A stretch of 64,000 nt of DNA from JAVJSD01 sp040219575 (GTDB taxonomy: Bacteria > Planctomycetota > Planctomycetia > Pirellulales > Pirellulaceae). The notes beneath the pieces were generated by a model. The model saw only the letters and a program-made list of their open reading frames with translations. It did no database searches and was not told the DNA's origin. Below are positions 61,837-64,000 of the stretch, piece after piece. Positions within the stretch are counted from its first letter, which is position 1, and every line of letters begins with the position of its first letter. The position numbers and the translations under genes were made by a program. The DNA is taken from the NCBI GenBank assembly GCA_040219575.1, contig JAVJSD010000099.1, forward strand, positions 1-64,000, given 5' to 3'.

Positions 61837-61870
61837 GGTTTGCTCCCAATGAAAAAGGCGGCGAGCGGCA

Positions 61871-61912
61871 GATACTGATGACCTACCGACTCGCCGCCCG
61901 ATCTGTCGGAAA
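61871..61912 (-). promoter_or_regulatory. Repeated 42-bp element, copy B (candidate phage promoter)
   Basis: Same sequence as at 49376-49417: GATACTGATGACCTACCG (61871-61888), 15 bases, TGTCGGAAA (61904-61912). It starts right after the stop codon of the sigma factor gene and ends about 35 bases before the next start codon. Both copies lie in gaps in front of minus-strand gene blocks. Confidence 0.6.
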
Positions 61913-62494
61913 CTACCTGAGGTAGTCGCGCAGGTTCGCGTTCTCGAACCGCGTCAGGACGCGACCGAGGATCTCGTAAAGCGCGCCCTGTGAGATGCCC
62001 AGTTCGCGAGCCGCGGCGGCCTTCGAATCTCGCATCACGATTTCGCACACTTTCCGCATCATCGGCGGCATCTGGTCGAGCACGCCGGCCACGTCTTGGG
62101 CCAAATCCCACGCCTCTTCGCCTGAGCGACGATGCTGACCGGTACGCCGCGCCTGTTGCGAGTCAGGGATTGTCGAACCGAAATCGGTTTGATTCCCTTC
62201 GGCGTCCTTTACAGGTCGGTTCAGCGAGCCAGCTTCGCGCTCTTGGGAACGCATTTCAGCATGGCGATGCTCAAGGATGCTGGCGAAATGGTTTTCGCAC
62301 ACGACGACCACGAAGCCCTGCCATGTGGCCCTGGTTGGATCGAATTTGGCCTTTCGACGCACCAGGTTGACGGCGAAGTCCTGGACCAGCGGGTCGTAGT
62401 CGGACCGGCTAAAGCCGGCGCGGCGGATCAACTGGCGGACCTTGGCACGAATGAATCGTGCTGTAAACTCATCGAAACAAGACAGACGAACCAT
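61913..62494 (-). CDS. Sigma-70-like RNA polymerase factor of the phage
   Basis: The protein has 193 residues. The N-terminal part (ARFIRAKVRQLIRRAGFSRS, WQGFVVVVCENHFASILEHR) looks like sigma region 2 and the C-terminal end (LDQMPPMMRKVCEIVMRDSK, AAARELGISQGALYEILGRV) is a region 4 HTH. AAGGAG precedes the ATG at 62494; a longer frame upstream has no good start. It would direct RNA polymerase to phage promoters, for example the repeated element directly behind it. Confidence 0.8.
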   Translation of the reverse strand: MVRLSCFDEFTARFIRAKVRQLIRRAGFSRSDYDPLVQDFAVNLVRRKAKFDPTRATWQGFVVVVCENHFASILEHRHAEMRSQEREAGSLNRPVKDAEGNQTDFGSTIPDSQQARRTGQHRRSGEEAWDLAQDVAGVLDQMPPMMRKVCEIVMRDSKAAAARELGISQGALYEILGRVLTRFENANLRDYLR

Positions 62495-62841
62495 GACTTG
62501 GCAACTCCTTCCCGTCGCGAGGAAGCAGCCAAGTCGCTTGTTGAAATCAGGCATGCCGGACCTCTTCGACGAAGTCGAGAAGGCCCCACGGGCGACAGGT
62601 CCGGCATTGGTAGATGCCAGTGGGGCGAAGCCCGCTCTCGCGGGTAAACGGTTGACGTTAAGACCGACCGGCCTGTCGGTCCCCACTGCCGAAATCTCGA
62701 TGCAGACGAGAAATGGGCGCAGCGTCAGCGTTGCAGCGTTGCCGAAACTATGGACTGGCACACGAGATGCGCTCAGATGCTCACAGGGAGCTTTTTCTTC
62801 GAGCGAGAAGATTCTTCAGCGAAAATTCGCTGGCGGCGCCA
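62495..62841. other. Non-coding or weakly coding gap before the sigma factor gene
   Basis: No gene is supported here. A plus-strand frame is open but has no ribosome site and no recognisable product. A perfect 7-bp hairpin GACCGAC (62662-62668) / GTCGGTC (62675-62681) with a 6-base loop is present without a T-run. It may be an operator or part of an untranslated leader of the sigma factor gene. Confidence 0.4.
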
Positions 62842-63888
62842 TCACACGTCGGGTTCGATGGTGAAGAGTGTTCGCCATCCCTTGCCGTCCTTGTCATAGG
62901 CGATAGGGTCGCCTTCGATGCGAAAGAATCGTGTCAGGTCGCGCGTAAGGCTCTCGCGGCGTTTTTGATTCTTTCGGTTCGCGTCGGGATGGTTCCAGGC
63001 GAGCGTGCCGTAACCCTTGGCAAAGGAATACAGTAGGTCCCACCGGACTGTTGGCTTCGCATTCTTCTTGTTGGCCATGCCCATCTGGGCATAGTGCAGT
63101 GTTCGGGAGACCTCACCGACAGAGACAGCGACTGTGTGTCCGTCGACAAACCGGATGCGCAGATCACCCCACCGGGCGTTGCTCGGCGTGGGGAAAAATA
63201 CGACGCCGTCACTGTCTTCAAGGGCCGGCAAATGACGCTCGCGAAATATGGTTAACGAGTCGATGGCCATGGGCGTGGCGATTAATCTGCCCTGAACATC
63301 ACACACCACCGCATCGGAAAGGGGCAAAAACGAAGCACCGACATCCCGCATCACGGTCTCCGCCTCTGGACGTAGCTGACGGCTGGTGGGCGCCAGCAAC
63401 AAAAACGCGGCGCCTGCAATCGAACGGATGGCATAGACCGTCTGCGTCAATGTGGACGATTCAAGAGGGATCGTGAAGTAGACAGGAAACGTGTAGCCAG
63501 CGCACGGTCGGTACGTGCCAATCCGATGGGTACTCGGGCTGCCGTGTACAACGGAGAATTCAAACGAAAGTCCGTACGCGACGGAAAGCGACTGCGCCAG
63601 TTTCCGCTGGTCTACCCGGTAAATCAGCAAGTCCTGGGGCTCAAGCGCGATTGATTTACCGCCGTTGACGTGAACTCCAACAATGTCTTCGTCGCCATGC
63701 CGAACAACGTTATATGAAGAAAATGGATCATTAACGTCTGGATACGAGTGCGCATACTTGTCTGCCGGCCGCAGGAACGCTGATGCAACATCGAATTCGG
63801 ATCCTAGACGATGCCGCCAGTCGGCTACGACCGCGGAATGGCCTGGAACTTCTTCAAGAGCCTGCCAAAGCCTGGGTGACCGGTTCAT
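62842..63888 (-). CDS. Hypothetical protein with C-terminal winged-helix-like domain
   Basis: The protein has 348 residues from the ATG at 63888; a GTG two codons earlier is possible. The last 75 residues look like a winged helix: WDLLYSFAKGYGTLAWNHPD, NQKRRESLTRDLTRFFRIEG and a final hairpin GKGWRTLFTI. The 270 residues before it are alpha/beta with no known motif. It overlaps the end of the gene entering from the right edge. It lies upstream of the phage sigma factor and may belong to the phage as a regulator or be host DNA. Confidence 0.6.
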   Translation of the reverse strand: MNRSPRLWQALEEVPGHSAVVADWRHRLGSEFDVASAFLRPADKYAHSYPDVNDPFSSYNVVRHGDEDIVGVHVNGGKSIALEPQDLLIYRVDQRKLAQSLSVAYGLSFEFSVVHGSPSTHRIGTYRPCAGYTFPVYFTIPLESSTLTQTVYAIRSIAGAAFLLLAPTSRQLRPEAETVMRDVGASFLPLSDAVVCDVQGRLIATPMAIDSLTIFRERHLPALEDSDGVVFFPTPSNARWGDLRIRFVDGHTVAVSVGEVSRTLHYAQMGMANKKNAKPTVRWDLLYSFAKGYGTLAWNHPDANRKNQKRRESLTRDLTRFFRIEGDPIAYDKDGKGWRTLFTIEPDV

Positions 63889-64000
63889 TTTCACTTTCTC
63901 GTGGCGGATGGACGATAAAGCCTCGCAGTTCCAACCATTGCTCGATTAGCGTGGCATCACTGTCACGAGTGTAGTTCGCAACGTTTGAAGGCTTGATCGT
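63854..64000 (-). CDS. C-terminal end of an unknown gene (5' part outside the window)
   Basis: An open frame enters from the right edge and stops with TGA at 63854-63856. The 48 residues include SNVANYTRDSDATLIEQWLE and RGFIVHPPRESENEP. No family is recognised. It overlaps the start of the next gene by about 35 bases, compatible with one operon. Confidence 0.4.
   Translation of the reverse strand, partial: TIKPSNVANYTRDSDATLIEQWLELRGFIVHPPRESENEPVTQALAGS

Noticed and set aside
62442..62864. Plus-strand open frame across the gap before the sigma factor
   Set aside because: It overlaps the sigma factor start region on the opposite strand, lacks a ribosome site and shows no family features, so the stretch is described as a gap.
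1..64000. tRNA and rRNA genes, and a second class of CRISPR arrays
   Set aside because: No cloverleaf-like or rRNA sequence and no regularly spaced repeats were noticed by eye; a dedicated scan could still find a tRNA.

Overview
The window is GC-rich bacterial DNA made of accessory material. No ribosomal, tRNA or obvious housekeeping gene was recognised. The family mix suggests a Planctomycetota chromosome: an abundant 367-residue DDE transposase type, a phage-encoded sigma-70-like factor, a protease-capsid fusion, a serine-rich tail protein, and phage genes for glycosyl- and sulfotransferases. This taxonomic call is an inference from gene content; no marker gene is present.

Layout from left to right. 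(1) 1-2.5 kb: the end of a probable ISKra4-type transposase, a secreted HExxH metallopeptidase and a DDE-transposase element. (2) 2.6-4.7 kb: a CHAT-domain (caspase-like) protease, followed by a terminator and a second hairpin. (3) 4.9-11.8 kb, minus strand: an isolated phage tail module of gp10-like protein, tape measure, two distal tail proteins, a Cys-rich protein, a glycosyltransferase and a sulfotransferase-like protein. It has no head genes and is cut at its upstream edge by a second copy of the same transposase type (11.8-13.3 kb). (4) 13.4-15.5 kb, plus strand: three tandem HEPN-like paralogues. (5) 15.5-33.4 kb, minus strand: a class 1 type DISARM anti-phage locus (DrmD, DrmMI, DrmA, DrmB, DrmC) with extra parts: an HTH regulator, a cytosine-5 methyltransferase, a Vsr nuclease, a HEPN plus zinc-ribbon protein, an unknown 183-residue protein and a terminal HNH-like protein. 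(6) 33.5-62.5 kb, mostly minus strand: a phage-type genome. It runs from a sigma factor and replication/recombination genes (Sak4-like ATPase, DUF669, RusA, helicase, primase-helicase) through a ParB-methyltransferase, terminase, portal, protease-capsid fusion, connectors, tail tube, frameshifted tail chaperone and tape measure to a 789-residue serine-rich tail protein. That protein is followed by a six-gene glycosyltransferase/sulfotransferase/methyltransferase cassette. A short plus-strand operon at 52.3-53.5 kb carries a HARE-HTH/histone-H1-like protein. (7) 62.5-64 kb: a winged-helix protein and a partial gene.

How the genes may work together: the two phage modules share the same distal order (tape measure, two distal proteins, sugar/sulfate-transfer enzymes). 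This suggests the transferases decorate the tail protein or the host surface. A 42-bp sequence occurs in front of two phage gene blocks, once directly beside the phage sigma factor gene, and is a good candidate for the promoter that factor reads. DISARM starts from its own strong sigma-70-like promoter embedded in the end of the last phage glycosyltransferase gene, so the defence locus sits directly at the distal end of the phage and between two phage tail modules. No integrase or recognisable lysis gene was seen.
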